From the NCBI GenBank assembly GCA_049366695.1, contig JBMNCR010000109.1:1-50758 (forward strand): a stretch of 50,758 nucleotides of DNA. Reading direction: 5' to 3'. How positions within the stretch are numbered: the first letter of the stretch is position 1; each line of letters begins with the position of its first letter. The stretch comes from JBMNCR01 sp049366695. GTDB taxonomy: Bacteria; Bacillota; Clostridia; Eubacteriales; Alkalibacteraceae. Of the stretch, positions 21,096 through 29,496 are shown piece after piece. The notes beneath the pieces are model-generated. The model searched no databases and was not told where the DNA came from. It saw nothing but the letters and a program-made list of their open reading frames with translations. The position numbers and the translations under genes were made by a program.

Positions 21096-21126
21096 CAAAT
21101 CTACGCAAATAAAATTGAATTGCAAA
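21096..21126 (-). promoter_or_regulatory. Promoter of the minus-strand YopX cluster
   Basis: On the minus strand, TTTG (21123-21126) and TAGATTTG (21096-21103) are exactly 19 bases apart, matching the Bacteroidota consensus. AAACTAAAAC (21083-21092) follows. The site is back to back with the plus-strand promoter at 21142, making a divergent control region (21074-21205). Confidence 0.78.
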
Positions 21127-21141
21127 TAAAAAATACATTAA

Positions 21142-21174
21142 TTTGTAATTATTAAATATTTTATCTTACATTTG
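21142..21174 (+). promoter_or_regulatory. Promoter of the Rha cluster
   Basis: TTTG (21142-21145) and TACATTTG (21167-21174) are 21 bases apart. The gene at 21206 begins 31 bases downstream. It is divergent from the YopX-cluster promoter, so one regulator could act on both. Confidence 0.65.
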
Positions 21175-21205
21175 TAATCAAATAATAACATTAAAAGGTA
21201 ATATT

Positions 21206-21574
21206 ATGAAAGGATATTGTTTAGATAAATTAATAAAAATTAAAGTATATAATGAAGATTATCAAGATTCATTATATCATTTATTTCATCAAAAAGAAGA
21301 TTTAAAGTATTGGTTTGGAGGAATAAAAAGAAAAGCTGGTATATATAGGAGTAAAGTATTATCTATTGATAGCATAGGACTAGTAAAAACACTTCCGAAT
21401 CATTTAAGATTAAATAGTAAGTTCCATACAGGAATATGTGTAAAGCCAAGAGTTGAATTATTATTCATTGATGATTACTCTCATACTAAATATTTTGAAA
21501 CTTATAGAGAAGCTTGTGAATACGCAAAAAAAATAGAGAAAGATGTTAATTGTAAAATTTTATGGATAAAATAA
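21206..21574 (+). CDS. Hypothetical protein, 122 aa
   Basis: An alpha/beta protein rich in Lys and Tyr (QDSLYHLFHQKEDLKYWFGG, later YFETYREACEYAKKI). It is the first gene of the Rha unit and overlaps the Rha start by 13 bases if ATG 21562 is used. The C-terminal helix (about 100-115) resembles those of small DNA-mimic or adaptor proteins, but no family is recognised. Confidence 0.55.
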   Translation: MKGYCLDKLIKIKVYNEDYQDSLYHLFHQKEDLKYWFGGIKRKAGIYRSKVLSIDSIGLVKTLPNHLRLNSKFHTGICVKPRVELLFIDDYSHTKYFETYREACEYAKKIEKDVNCKILWIK

Positions 21575-22224
21575 ATATGGATTTAAAATTTAGAGATTTA
21601 GAAAACGAAATAGTATTCGTTAAGAAAGACAACGTTTTTACAGATAGCAAGACTATTGCAGATACATTTGAACGCAGACACGATCACGTATTGAAATTAA
21701 TAGATGAATGTATTGATTCTTTAAAAGTTACTGACTATGAACATAAACCGACATTTAGGGTTATGCAAAATAAGATTAATATAGGCAATGGAGCAAGGAG
21801 AACATCAAGATATTATACATTAGACAGAGATGCATTCATGTTTCTAATGATGAAAATGAAAGGTAAAAAAGCAGATGAGTTTAAATTAATGTTTATACAT
21901 GCATTTAATGAAATGGAGCAATGGATAAAAGACCGTGCAGTTGGTAGAGGTGTTCGTTTATCAATGACTGATTCAATTAAAGATTATTTGCCGGAATCAC
22001 CTAATAAGAAATTTAAATACAAGCATTTTACTGACTTGGTTTATAAAAAGGTATTAGGTAAAACTAAAAAGCAAATAGAGACTGAATTAGGGCGTAAAGT
22101 TGATAATTTACGCGAGATATGCACAGATGAACAATTGAATCAATTTATCAATTACGAGAATGAAATAAGCGTATTATTAAAGTACAACAAAGACTATAAC
22201 GAAATTAAAGAAATACTGAAATGA
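21562..22224 (+). CDS. Rha-family phage regulatory protein, 220 aa
   Basis: The Rha domain is at residues 15-115: DNVFTDSKTIADTFERRHDH, then VLKLIDECIDSL, YYTLDRDAFMFLMMKMKGKK and FIHAFNEMEQWI. This is the order seen in pRha/antirepressor-type proteins. A second, helical domain follows (about 150-205: KKFKYKHFTDLVYKKVLGK), which may bind DNA. Rha proteins are known mainly from temperate phages, where they regulate the lytic decision. Here no integrase accompanies it. The start may also be ATG 21577, just after the previous stop. Confidence 0.83.
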   Translation: MDKINMDLKFRDLENEIVFVKKDNVFTDSKTIADTFERRHDHVLKLIDECIDSLKVTDYEHKPTFRVMQNKINIGNGARRTSRYYTLDRDAFMFLMMKMKGKKADEFKLMFIHAFNEMEQWIKDRAVGRGVRLSMTDSIKDYLPESPNKKFKYKHFTDLVYKKVLGKTKKQIETELGRKVDNLREICTDEQLNQFINYENEISVLLKYNKDYNEIKEILK

Positions 22225-22430
22225 AGATAACACCAGAAATAATACTAAAACATGGATTTAAAAAGATTAATAACTCTATGTATAAAAAAGATAATATTAC
22301 GCTACAAAATAAATATATTCATCATAAGTCACTTATTGTAGCTAAAGTATTTAAGTGTTGCATAGATGGTCTTTTCTATGATAATATAGAGTACGAAAAT
22401 GAATTAGAATTTATTTTAACCCATTTTTAA
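22221..22430 (+). CDS. Hypothetical protein, 69 aa
   Basis: It is coupled to the Rha gene by an ATGA overlap. The sequence MKITPEIILKHGFKKINNSM, then a strand-rich part and two adjacent cysteines (FKCCIDGL), suggests a small alpha/beta protein of the kind found next to regulators in these phages. No family is assigned. Confidence 0.55.
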   Translation: MKITPEIILKHGFKKINNSMYKKDNITLQNKYIHHKSLIVAKVFKCCIDGLFYDNIEYENELEFILTHF

Positions 22431-22455
22431 TTAAATACATTAAAAAGAAAGTATT

Positions 22456-22710
22456 ATGACAGAAAAATTTAAAAAAGATATTTCAACATCAAAAGCTTAT
22501 AAAACACGTGAAAAATGTGAGCTTGCATTAGCTGAATATATAGCCAATAAATACAATAAAGTAGTAATTGATAGTGAATACAGTAATGTTAATTATATAA
22601 TTGAAACTAAATTTACGGAATAGCCTAAAAACAAATGTAATATTTGTGGTAAAGATAAATTTTTGAACTGTATGACTCCTGATAATGGATTGTGCACATG
22701 TAATGTATAA
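22456..22710 (+). pseudogene. Zinc-ribbon-ended small protein interrupted by an in-frame TAG
   Basis: The frame from ATG 22456 to TAA 22708 has 83 sense positions, with one TAG at codon 56 (22621-22623). Before it is a helical, charged part (KCELALAEYIANKYNKVV). After it the frame continues as PKNKCNICGKDKFLNCM, then LCTCNV, a clean Cys cluster that would be meaningless by chance. A Gln codon (CAG or CAA) would restore it. If the stop is effective, a 55-residue protein without the zinc part is made. Confidence 0.6.
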
Positions 22711-22728
22711 CTATTAAACTAAATAACT

Positions 22729-22881
22729 ATGACTTTTGAAGAATTTAAAAAACAGATGCAGCAATTAATTAATAAGTATGAGAAAGAAAATAAATGTAAT
22801 ATAAAAGATATTGAAATAGAATTATATCATAAAGTAAGAGATTGTGATAATCTTCATTTTATAAAGGCTAGAATAGAATAG
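22729..22881 (+). CDS. Hypothetical helical protein, 50 aa
   Basis: MTFEEFKKQMQQLINKYEKE and the following charged stretch (NCKIKDIEIELYHKVRD-like) make a short coiled-coil candidate. The related start signal AAACTAAATAACT precedes the ATG. It ends with TAG shortly before a strong terminator (22898-22930), and the frame stays open through that terminator. The TAG is taken as the real stop. Confidence 0.5.
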   Translation: MTFEEFKKQMQQLINKYEKENKCNIKDIEIELYHKVRDCDNLHFIKARIE

Positions 22882-22897
22882 TATAAACAAATAATTA

Positions 22898-22930
22898 AAG
22901 GATTCAGTATTAAATTGAATCCTTTTTTTT
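22898..22930 (+). terminator. Intrinsic terminator before the head genes
   Basis: AGGATTCA (22899-22906) pairs with TGAATCCT (22916-22923) and is followed by eight T's. It separates the Rha unit from the head gene operon, whose promoter begins 17 bases further on. Confidence 0.85.
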
Positions 22931-22946
22931 ATGCCTAATTATTTTA

Positions 22947-22978
22947 TTTTGAATTAATCTAAATAAACATTAAATTTG
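22947..22978 (+). promoter_or_regulatory. Promoter of the portal/head operon
   Basis: TTTTG (22947-22951) and TAAATTTG (22971-22978) are 19 bases apart. The spacer word TTAATCTAAATAAA also occurs in the capsid promoter (25838) and, in part, before 34346. It is therefore probably a late-promoter signature. The portal ATG at 22999 lies about 20 bases downstream. Confidence 0.78.
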
Positions 22979-22998
22979 AAACAAATAAATATGCATAT

Positions 22999-24633
22999 AT
23001 GATAACCTTTGAGGAAGTTAAGAGAATAATTGAATCTGACCCATGTGATAATATTAAATGGGCAAGAAAGTATAATAAAAAATTATTGCTTCATGTAGAA
23101 GGTATTGGCAAAGATGAATATTTAGCTAGAATTAATAACTACGAGAATGAAACTCAATTCTTAGCTAGGAAAAAACATGCAATATCAAATAAATTTGTTA
23201 CAGAAGAATTATTAAGACCTACAGATAATGTTTTCAATGCTCGTGGAGGTTCTAAACAATATAAGTTCTCATCGGATAAAACAAATGATTTCATTAATAT
23301 ACTAACTAATATTAATGATGGGTTAAGTCTTAGCGAGTATATAGAGCAAATATGGTTTAAGAAATTTATTACCGACCCTAATGGACTTATATTTTTAGAA
23401 GTAAAAGAGATTGAAGGAGAAGAATACGAAACTATATTAGAGCCAACATATAAAAGCATTCAACATATACGTGATTATAAACAAAATGGAATCAATATTG
23501 ATTACGTAGTGTTTGAACCTCATAAAAAAATAATAGAAGATAATACAGGAAATAAAGAAGAAAAAGAATATTTTTGGGTAGTAGATGAATCTTTTTATTA
23601 TTTATATGAGAAAGGTAAACAAGGATTAATTGAAATAAAAAGAATAGAGAATAGTTTTGAATTAGTTCCGGCTGTACTATGTTCTAATATCATTGATAAT
23701 ATTACAGGCATGAAATTATCACCTATTGATTCACAAATTGAATTATTAGATAAATATTTAGTTTCTAACTCTGTTTTATCAATAGCTGAATTTCTACATA
23801 ATTATCCTCAGCAATGGATGTATGTTGATGAATGTTCATATTGTGATGGTACAGGAGAAATAAATGGAGAAACATGTCCTCATTGTAATGGTTCTAAGCA
23901 AGCAACAAGAAAAGATGTTACTGATATTATAAAATTAAGAATACCTAAAGATGATCAACAAAAAATAGCTCCTGATATTAGTGGTTTCTTATCGCTTCCT
24001 ACAGAACCTATGGAAATGATGGTTAATTCAGTTTCTAGGACCTGGGATTTAATTTATTTTTCTCATTGGGGGACTGTTGTATCTAAATCAGCAACAAATG
24101 AAACAGCTACAGGTAGATTTTTAGATGCACAACCAGTTAATAACAGACTAAATAAATATAGTAAAGCTACTGAATTAATTCATTCATCATTAGCTAATTT
24201 ATACGGTTTATTTTATTATCCTGAAACATTTGAAAAAGCATACATTCAATATGGCAGAAGATATTTAATTGAAACACCTGATCAGATTTGGGAAAAATAT
24301 CTAAATGCTAAAAAAGAAAATGCACCTGTGTCAGTTCTTGATTTATTATTAAGTCAGTTTATAGAATCTGAATTTAGAGAAAACGAACAATTATATATTT
24401 ACGAAACTAAAAAATCTAAATTAGAGCCTTTTGTTCATTGGGATATATTAACTGTAAAAGATTTAGGATTATCACAAGAAGATTACAAAAACAAATTATT
24501 CTTTAATGAATGGATAAATACGTTATCTATTGATTATATAATTAAAACTGAATTAGAAAAGTTAAAAGAAGAATTAAATATGTTTGTTTCTAAAAAACAA
24601 TTATTAATTATAAATACAAATAATAATGAGTAG
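22999..24633 (+). CDS. Portal protein with DnaJ-type zinc finger, 544 aa
   Basis: The size, the position between terminase and scaffold, and the helical C-terminal segments (NETATGRFLDAQPVNNRLNK, later SQFIESEFRENEQLYIYE) fit a phage portal. Twelve copies would form the DNA entry ring and connect head to tail. An unusual insertion at 275-300 carries C279-x2-C282-x-G-x-G and C293-x2-C296-x-G, the CxxCxGxG pattern of DnaJ zinc fingers, which may stabilise a loop or bind a partner. It starts about 20 bases after a strong promoter and overlaps the next gene by eight bases. Confidence 0.75.
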   Translation: MITFEEVKRIIESDPCDNIKWARKYNKKLLLHVEGIGKDEYLARINNYENETQFLARKKHAISNKFVTEELLRPTDNVFNARGGSKQYKFSSDKTNDFINILTNINDGLSLSEYIEQIWFKKFITDPNGLIFLEVKEIEGEEYETILEPTYKSIQHIRDYKQNGINIDYVVFEPHKKIIEDNTGNKEEKEYFWVVDESFYYLYEKGKQGLIEIKRIENSFELVPAVLCSNIIDNITGMKLSPIDSQIELLDKYLVSNSVLSIAEFLHNYPQQWMYVDECSYCDGTGEINGETCPHCNGSKQATRKDVTDIIKLRIPKDDQQKIAPDISGFLSLPTEPMEMMVNSVSRTWDLIYFSHWGTVVSKSATNETATGRFLDAQPVNNRLNKYSKATELIHSSLANLYGLFYYPETFEKAYIQYGRRYLIETPDQIWEKYLNAKKENAPVSVLDLLLSQFIESEFRENEQLYIYETKKSKLEPFVHWDILTVKDLGLSQEDYKNKLFFNEWINTLSIDYIIKTELEKLKEELNMFVSKKQLLIINTNNNE

Positions 24634-24955
24634 AGTTAAAACTTACAACAAGTATTATGTGAAACGTTCTATTGATGGAAAGACAGCACATAAGAATGAA
24701 GATGGAAGTCCTGTATTAGGTGATATTCACAAAACAAAATTAAGATTAACACCAGAACAGGCAGAAGAATTAAATTTCGGATGGGATAGTCCAGAAAAAC
24801 CATTAAGTTTCTTTTGTAAAGAAGTTGAAGAAGAAGAAACAAAAACAGAAGAAAGAATTGCTTTAGAGTTAGAAGCAGAGGAATTAGGAATTAAATTCAG
24901 ATCTAATATTAGTGATGAAAAATTACAAGAAAAAATTAACGAAGTAAAACAATAA
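24626..24955 (+). CDS. Head-associated protein with C-terminal SAP/HeH-like helices, 109 aa
   Basis: The N-terminal part (YNKYYVKRSIDGKTAHKNED) is strand-rich. The C-terminal 40 residues (ALELEAEELGIKFRSNISDE, then KLQEKINEVKQ) match the short helix-extended-helix motif seen in small head proteins. It lies between portal and scaffold and overlaps the portal end. A head-decoration or assembly role is inferred from position. Confidence 0.6.
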   Translation: MSRVKTYNKYYVKRSIDGKTAHKNEDGSPVLGDIHKTKLRLTPEQAEELNFGWDSPEKPLSFFCKEVEEEETKTEERIALELEAEELGIKFRSNISDEKLQEKINEVKQ

Positions 24956-24958
24956 ATT

Positions 24959-25795
24959 ATGTCATTAAGTCAAGCAGATTTACAAGTAATTCAAACGGTG
25001 TTTGGAAAAACAGCCGAAGAGCTAAGCGGTGCTTTATCTTCAGAACAAGAAGTATCGCTTGGTTTAAGATTAAATGGGAGAGTAATTACCCAGGAAGATG
25101 AAAAGAATTTGAAAGAGTCAGGAATACAACAAGGTAAAGAACTTGGATATAAAGAAGTAGCTAAAAACCTTGGACTTACACTAGATTCAGGAGAAAAAGA
25201 CCCTATTATTATAGCAGATAAACTAAAGACTGATTTATCTAAAACATTAGAGGATAAATATAAAAATATGACTCCTACTGATGAACTTTTAGAAGTTAAA
25301 CAAAAAGCCGAAGAATGGGAACAAAAGTATAATAAACTAAATGGAACATACGAAACAACTAAATCTGAAATAACAGAATGGCAAAATAAATATGAAGCCA
25401 AAGAAAAAGAAATCAAAACAAAAGAGCTAAACAATATCATACTTAGTTCATTCCCAGATAAGATGAAGATGGATAGAAACGATGCTCTTTTAATTGCTAA
25501 AAATGCGTTTGAATTTGATTACACTGATAATGGTGTCATTGTTAAAAAAGATGGTAATATAATTACTGATCCAGTTGGTAATCCTGATAAAATAGATAAT
25601 ATTATTAAATCATTCGTTGAAGAAAAACAATGGATAAAAGGATCAGGAATGAACGGTAGTGATAGATCTGATAATAATAGATTACCTAGAGGTATGGATG
25701 ACGATAAAGCTATGCAGTACATTAAAGAATCAGGTAAAGACCCAATGAGTCCAGAAGGTTCTAAAATGTTTATTGAATTAACAAGTAAAGAATAA
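24959..25795 (+). CDS. Capsid scaffold-like protein, 278 aa
   Basis: It is highly charged and helical, with a long central coiled coil (about 100-155: KAEEWEQKYNKLNGTYETTK, then WQNKYEAKEKEIKTKEL). It lacks cysteines and lies directly before the major capsid gene, the pattern of phage scaffold proteins that guide procapsid assembly and then leave. The C-terminal part (MNGSDRSDNNRLPRGMDDDK) is a disordered linker ending in a short helix, the usual capsid-binding end. No protease motif was seen. Confidence 0.75.
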   Translation: MSLSQADLQVIQTVFGKTAEELSGALSSEQEVSLGLRLNGRVITQEDEKNLKESGIQQGKELGYKEVAKNLGLTLDSGEKDPIIIADKLKTDLSKTLEDKYKNMTPTDELLEVKQKAEEWEQKYNKLNGTYETTKSEITEWQNKYEAKEKEIKTKELNNIILSSFPDKMKMDRNDALLIAKNAFEFDYTDNGVIVKKDGNIITDPVGNPDKIDNIIKSFVEEKQWIKGSGMNGSDRSDNNRLPRGMDDDKAMQYIKESGKDPMSPEGSKMFIELTSKE

Positions 25796-25803
25796 TTATA
25801 TAT

Positions 25804-25826
25804 AGCCCATTAATTTGGGCTTTTTT
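25804..25826 (+). terminator. Intrinsic terminator between scaffold and capsid
   Basis: AGCCC (25804-25808) pairs with GGGCT (25817-25821), followed by TTTTTT. It separates the scaffold transcript from the separately promoted capsid gene. Confidence 0.78.
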
Positions 25827-25830
25827 GTTA

Positions 25831-25862
25831 TTTGTATTTAATCTAAATAAAAATTATATTTG
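25831..25862 (+). promoter_or_regulatory. Promoter of the major capsid gene
   Basis: TTTG (25831-25834) and TATATTTG (25855-25862) are 20 bases apart. The spacer contains TTAATCTAAATAAA, shared with the portal promoter. A separate promoter right behind a terminator fits the need for large amounts of capsid protein. Confidence 0.8.
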
Positions 25863-25869
25863 TATATAT

Positions 25870-25948
25870 TTAGCGGTGCTAATTAGTTAAAAATCAAAAT
25901 GGCGGTGCCATGTTATTATAATCTAAGTTTAATTTAAAATTTTGTAAA
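25870..25948 (+). promoter_or_regulatory. Structured 5' leader of the capsid gene
   Basis: The untranslated leader has a direct repeat GCGGTGC (25873-25879 and 25902-25908) and a perfect stem ATGGC-GGT-GCCAT (25899-25911). These are GC-rich islands in an otherwise A+T leader. Position 25899 is also an ATG with a 12-codon frame (MAVPCYYNLSLI) that may be a leader peptide, or chance. The structure could raise mRNA stability or translation of capsid. Confidence 0.5.
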
Positions 25949-27013
25949 ATGGCAGATTTCACGCCTAGTAACCTTGTAAAAGGTCAAGCATTATTCAATC
26001 AGAGATATAAGTCTGGTGAATGGAGAATCCCTGATACAGCAGCTTTGTCAGTTGCATTTAATGGGGAGAAAGCAAACCCTATGTTTGCAGATTTAAGAAA
26101 AAGAGAAGATAGATCTGTTTCAGGTTATTTTCCTACAAGAAAAGCTAAATCGGCAGCTACTGCAAGAGCTTATAACCATACAGGTACTACAGGAGATTCA
26201 TTAGAAAGTCCTATTACTTGGCAAACTTCTATTGATACGTTTAGTATTTCTTTAAAACAAAATGATAATAATATCATTTCTTATGAGGAAAACTGGGCAG
26301 CTCAAATGCAAAACACTATTTTTAATATTCTTACAGATGCAGAAAGTAAGTTTATTACTAATCTTATTGCAGATAGAACACAAGTAAATGTGAATGGTAC
26401 TCCTATGACATGGGATGGTCTTGATTATGTATTAGAAAATGCTATTGCTGAAAAAGATCATTTCTTTCAGTATATTAAAGCTAATATGAATCAAAACCTT
26501 TATAAAGGTCAAATTACAGTTGTTGCGGATTCATTAGCCGGTATTTTTGCAGCTCAACAAGTGCAACAAGGTTCAGGTAATGCTACTAATTTAGGGTGGC
26601 AATTTCAAAATATGAATATTGCACAATCTACTAATTCTATTTTATCAGGATTAACTGATACTTATGTAGGTGCTGCATTAGCGTTCCCTACTGACTTAGT
26701 TGGTATTGTTCCTTGGATTCCAAAACAAAACAGAAAACCACTTGATCCAGTTAAAGCAATGTCTTATAATGGCGATTTTGGTCAAATTGATGTACCTATT
26801 TATGATGCCATGGGTAATATAGCTTATACTTTACCTGTTGCTATTCATATGTATGCAGAAAGAGCTGACGCATCCGGTTCTAACGGTAGCGCACAAGATG
26901 TAGTTATGCAAGTTGAATTATCACTTGATACAGCTTATGTATCTGCTCCATTATCTGCGTTTAGAGGTGCTAATGATTCTGTAGTTTACGGATACGGACA
27001 AAAAAGCGTATAA
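25949..27013 (+). CDS. Major capsid protein, HK97-like, 354 aa
   Basis: It follows the scaffold gene behind its own strong promoter and structured leader, as expected of the most abundant virion protein. The sequence has the low-Lys, Asn/Ala-rich composition and segments of HK97-fold capsids (ERADASGSNGSAQDVVMQVE, SPITWQTSIDTFSISLKQND). The C-terminus ends in small turns (GANDSVVYGYGQKSV). The length of 354 suits the family. The stop shares one base with the next start (TAATG). No N-terminal scaffold or protease domain is seen. Confidence 0.8.
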   Translation: MADFTPSNLVKGQALFNQRYKSGEWRIPDTAALSVAFNGEKANPMFADLRKREDRSVSGYFPTRKAKSAATARAYNHTGTTGDSLESPITWQTSIDTFSISLKQNDNNIISYEENWAAQMQNTIFNILTDAESKFITNLIADRTQVNVNGTPMTWDGLDYVLENAIAEKDHFFQYIKANMNQNLYKGQITVVADSLAGIFAAQQVQQGSGNATNLGWQFQNMNIAQSTNSILSGLTDTYVGAALAFPTDLVGIVPWIPKQNRKPLDPVKAMSYNGDFGQIDVPIYDAMGNIAYTLPVAIHMYAERADASGSNGSAQDVVMQVELSLDTAYVSAPLSAFRGANDSVVYGYGQKSV

Positions 27014-28071
27014 TGATTAATTGGGAAAGAATAAAAACTTTATATCAGGAGGTTGGATTTAAGCAATCTCCTGCATCTAGTGAATTTATTGTTGATGATG
27101 ATAATTTAACTTCTAAATCAACATTAAGATTTGAAGATGTTTCTGGTATAATTACAATTACAAATATTGCTGCTTCTCAATCTGAAGTAAATATTAATGA
27201 ATCTGATTTCAATGAATATTTACGTGATTTAAGAAAGTCAACAGTAAATGAGGTTGTAAGAAATATTACAGAAGATGAACAGGATTTTATTCAATCAATT
27301 AATCTTTATCCTTATGAAAAGACATTTGATATAGAAATAGATGTCAGGGGTAAATTTGTAGGTTTTATTTTTGAACCTTATTCAAGTCTTAATTACATTG
27401 GTGTTATTGATTGGGGTGAATTATCATTTAATGAAGATGTTACTTTTAATATTCATTTATTTAATAGTAATAATCCCAATACACCTATAAAAAGTATTGA
27501 AGTATCTGCTTTAGCTAACCAGGCTGTTATATTTAATATGGATGATTTTTATTTATCTGATTCAGATACACACAAAGGAGGTACTTATTATATAGGTTAT
27601 TTTGAAGATGATTTAGGAACAGCAAAAGCATATAGAAAAGATTATGATCATTCTAATATTCAGATGCAAACTAAATGTTTTTATTGTAGACCTGTGTCAT
27701 TAGATCATACAAACAATGTAATTGACATAACAAGTATTACTAATGAATCATTTTCATATGGTTTGAATTTTGGTGTTAATATTTATAAAGATTATACAGA
27801 GTTATTGATCCGTAATAGACGTTTATTATCAAAATGCATCCAATACAAACTAGCTGAAAAGGTTATTGATTTAATATTAACGTCATCACGAACTAATAGA
27901 GATAATTCTTTAATGTTAGATGAAAATGTAATTAAATCTGCTCAATTTGTATTATATGGTAGGACTGATTTAGGAATAGAAGGAATACAAGGTCAATTGA
28001 CTAAATTGATTAGTAATATAAAAAAATCTTTATTTTATAAACCTTTAATAACAAGAGGGAGTTTATCATGA
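27013..28071 (+). CDS. Virion structural protein (head-tail connector region), 352 aa
   Basis: This is a large strand-rich protein (TSKSTLRFEDVSGIITITNI; NNPNTPIKSIEVSALANQAV) with a C-terminal helical part (LAEKVIDLILTSSRTNRDNS). It is translationally coupled to the capsid gene by TAATG. Its position between capsid and head-completion genes suggests a connector or neck protein. The domain organisation is that of multi-domain structural proteins; no exact family is recognised. Confidence 0.55.
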   Translation: MINWERIKTLYQEVGFKQSPASSEFIVDDDNLTSKSTLRFEDVSGIITITNIAASQSEVNINESDFNEYLRDLRKSTVNEVVRNITEDEQDFIQSINLYPYEKTFDIEIDVRGKFVGFIFEPYSSLNYIGVIDWGELSFNEDVTFNIHLFNSNNPNTPIKSIEVSALANQAVIFNMDDFYLSDSDTHKGGTYYIGYFEDDLGTAKAYRKDYDHSNIQMQTKCFYCRPVSLDHTNNVIDITSITNESFSYGLNFGVNIYKDYTELLIRNRRLLSKCIQYKLAEKVIDLILTSSRTNRDNSLMLDENVIKSAQFVLYGRTDLGIEGIQGQLTKLISNIKKSLFYKPLITRGSLS

Positions 28072-28592
28072 TAGAGAATCCGGTAGGAGTAGATGCTCCA
28101 ATTCAAATGATGCAACAATTATTTATTAGTAACCTATGGTTAAATGTAGGAACTAATAATAAAGAGTTTAATCATAGAGTTTTCGGGATAAATAAAAATG
28201 GTAAAATAAGACCTTTTGTTTTAATTGATAATACTAATGATTATAAAGAAGTAAGCTTTAGTGATAATAAGAGTGTATTAGGATGGTTTTATGCTTATGA
28301 AGAATTAAACTCATACAATAAAAGACAAATAAGTAGAAACGTAGATGTTTTCTTTGCTGTTAATTTAAATGATTTATATTCAGAATTAAGACATAGAACA
28401 GAGGAAGAAGTTTATAGAGATGTTCAGAAAGTATTATTAATGATGCCTAGTGATTTTGAGATTACAAATATTGTTTCAGGTTCAGAGGCGTATGGTATAT
28501 TTGATAATTTAGAATCTAAAAAAATAAATATGCACCCTTGGCATGTATTTAAGTTTGAATGTGTTGTTAAATATCAATTAAATTGCAAATAA
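28068..28592 (+). CDS. Head completion / tail terminator-like protein, 174 aa
   Basis: It overlaps the previous gene by four bases (ATGA). It has the size and alpha/beta pattern of small neck proteins (QMMQQLFISNLWLNVGTNNK; HRTEEEVYRDVQKVLLMMPS). It lies directly before the tail tube gene, where tail terminators normally occur. No exact family is recognised, so the role is positional inference. Confidence 0.55.
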   Translation: MIENPVGVDAPIQMMQQLFISNLWLNVGTNNKEFNHRVFGINKNGKIRPFVLIDNTNDYKEVSFSDNKSVLGWFYAYEELNSYNKRQISRNVDVFFAVNLNDLYSELRHRTEEEVYRDVQKVLLMMPSDFEITNIVSGSEAYGIFDNLESKKINMHPWHVFKFECVVKYQLNCK

Positions 28593-28594
28593 AA

Positions 28595-29485
28595 ATGGAA
28601 TATTACTTAGGAAATTGTAAAAATAATGCCCTAGTAACAGGAACACAAAGAATATGTGTTTCATGGGGCAATACAGTTGGGATTTTCAGAACTGATCCTG
28701 ACTTTAGTTTCGCTGATGAAGCTACTGCGTTAGCTTATGCTAATTGGGAAACGGCTATTCAAGATGAATTAATTTATCCATTCCCTGAGATAGCTCAAGA
28801 AGATGTAAACGATGCTGATGCTGTTAATCAAGAGTTTGCAAATGGATTAACAGAAGTTACACCAGGCAAGATTAATAGAACTTATACTATTATTTCTAAT
28901 CCTTATATTGATAAGCAATTAAGAAGTCATAACGGCCTTAAATCTGCTATCTATAAGATTGATAACAATGGAAATGTAAGAGGTATTGTAGGCGATAATG
29001 GAGAGTTTCTTCCTATTCCTGTTCAGTTATTCCAAGTTCAAAAACCAACTGAAAATAACGGAGCTGATGCAGGATTCACAACTAAAGTATTAATTGTTAT
29101 TTCAGATGTTGAAACTTACATTAATAAAGCTGCTATTATTGAATCCGGAAATATGGATTTTAACGCTAAAATAGTAAAAGGGTTAGAGCCTGTTCAATTG
29201 TCTATTGTAGGAACTCCAACAGCTACAACATTAACAGTAAAAGCAGTTATTTCAGGAACTACAAATCCGGTAACTGGTTTAAGTGAGGTTATTGGTGATG
29301 ATTGGACTATTCAGTCTGATGCAGGGGTAGAAAATGCACCTAATACAATCACTGATAATGGCGATGGTACTTATGATTTTGATTTTACTGCTTTGGTAAC
29401 TGGTTCAACAGTTAATTTGATAGACCCTAGTGATATGGCTACACCTGGTTATAAATCAAATGGGGCAAAAACTATAACTTTCTAA
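28595..29485 (+). CDS. Major tail (tube) protein with C-terminal Ig-like domain, 296 aa
   Basis: The N-terminal 180 residues are a beta-rich tail-tube-like domain (GTQRICVSWGNTVGIFRTDP). The C-terminus (about 200-296) is an Ig-like fold with the usual DNGDGTYDFDFTAL turn, an added surface domain common in siphovirus tube proteins. The ATG at 28595 is chosen; an upstream in-frame TTG overlaps the previous stop. No sheath gene is seen nearby, so the tail is probably non-contractile. The identification rests on order and the Ig-like end. Confidence 0.65.
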   Translation: MEYYLGNCKNNALVTGTQRICVSWGNTVGIFRTDPDFSFADEATALAYANWETAIQDELIYPFPEIAQEDVNDADAVNQEFANGLTEVTPGKINRTYTIISNPYIDKQLRSHNGLKSAIYKIDNNGNVRGIVGDNGEFLPIPVQLFQVQKPTENNGADAGFTTKVLIVISDVETYINKAAIIESGNMDFNAKIVKGLEPVQLSIVGTPTATTLTVKAVISGTTNPVTGLSEVIGDDWTIQSDAGVENAPNTITDNGDGTYDFDFTALVTGSTVNLIDPSDMATPGYKSNGAKTITF

Positions 29486-29496
29486 AATGATTAGTT

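Noticed and set aside
21562..22224. Evidence for a full lysogeny module beside Rha
   Set aside because: No integrase, excisionase or large CI-type repressor was found anywhere in the window; the small HTH proteins are also common in lytic phages.
15773..22710. Genome-wide stop codon reassignment (TGA as Trp or TAG as Gln)
   Set aside because: Many genes end properly at TGA or TAG, including the primase-helicase, whose DVPF end is followed by TAG, and many ATGA-coupled genes. All large genes are free of internal stops. Only a few short genes are interrupted, which is better explained by mutation, strain mixture or local read-through.
24991..25440. Long minus-strand frame (149 codons) opposite the scaffold gene
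   Set aside because: It is a shadow of the coding strand: Ser/Leu/Phe-rich, with no start signal, and opposite a well-supported gene. Similar opposite-strand frames at 2474, 7135, 7454 and 23154 were dropped for the same reason.
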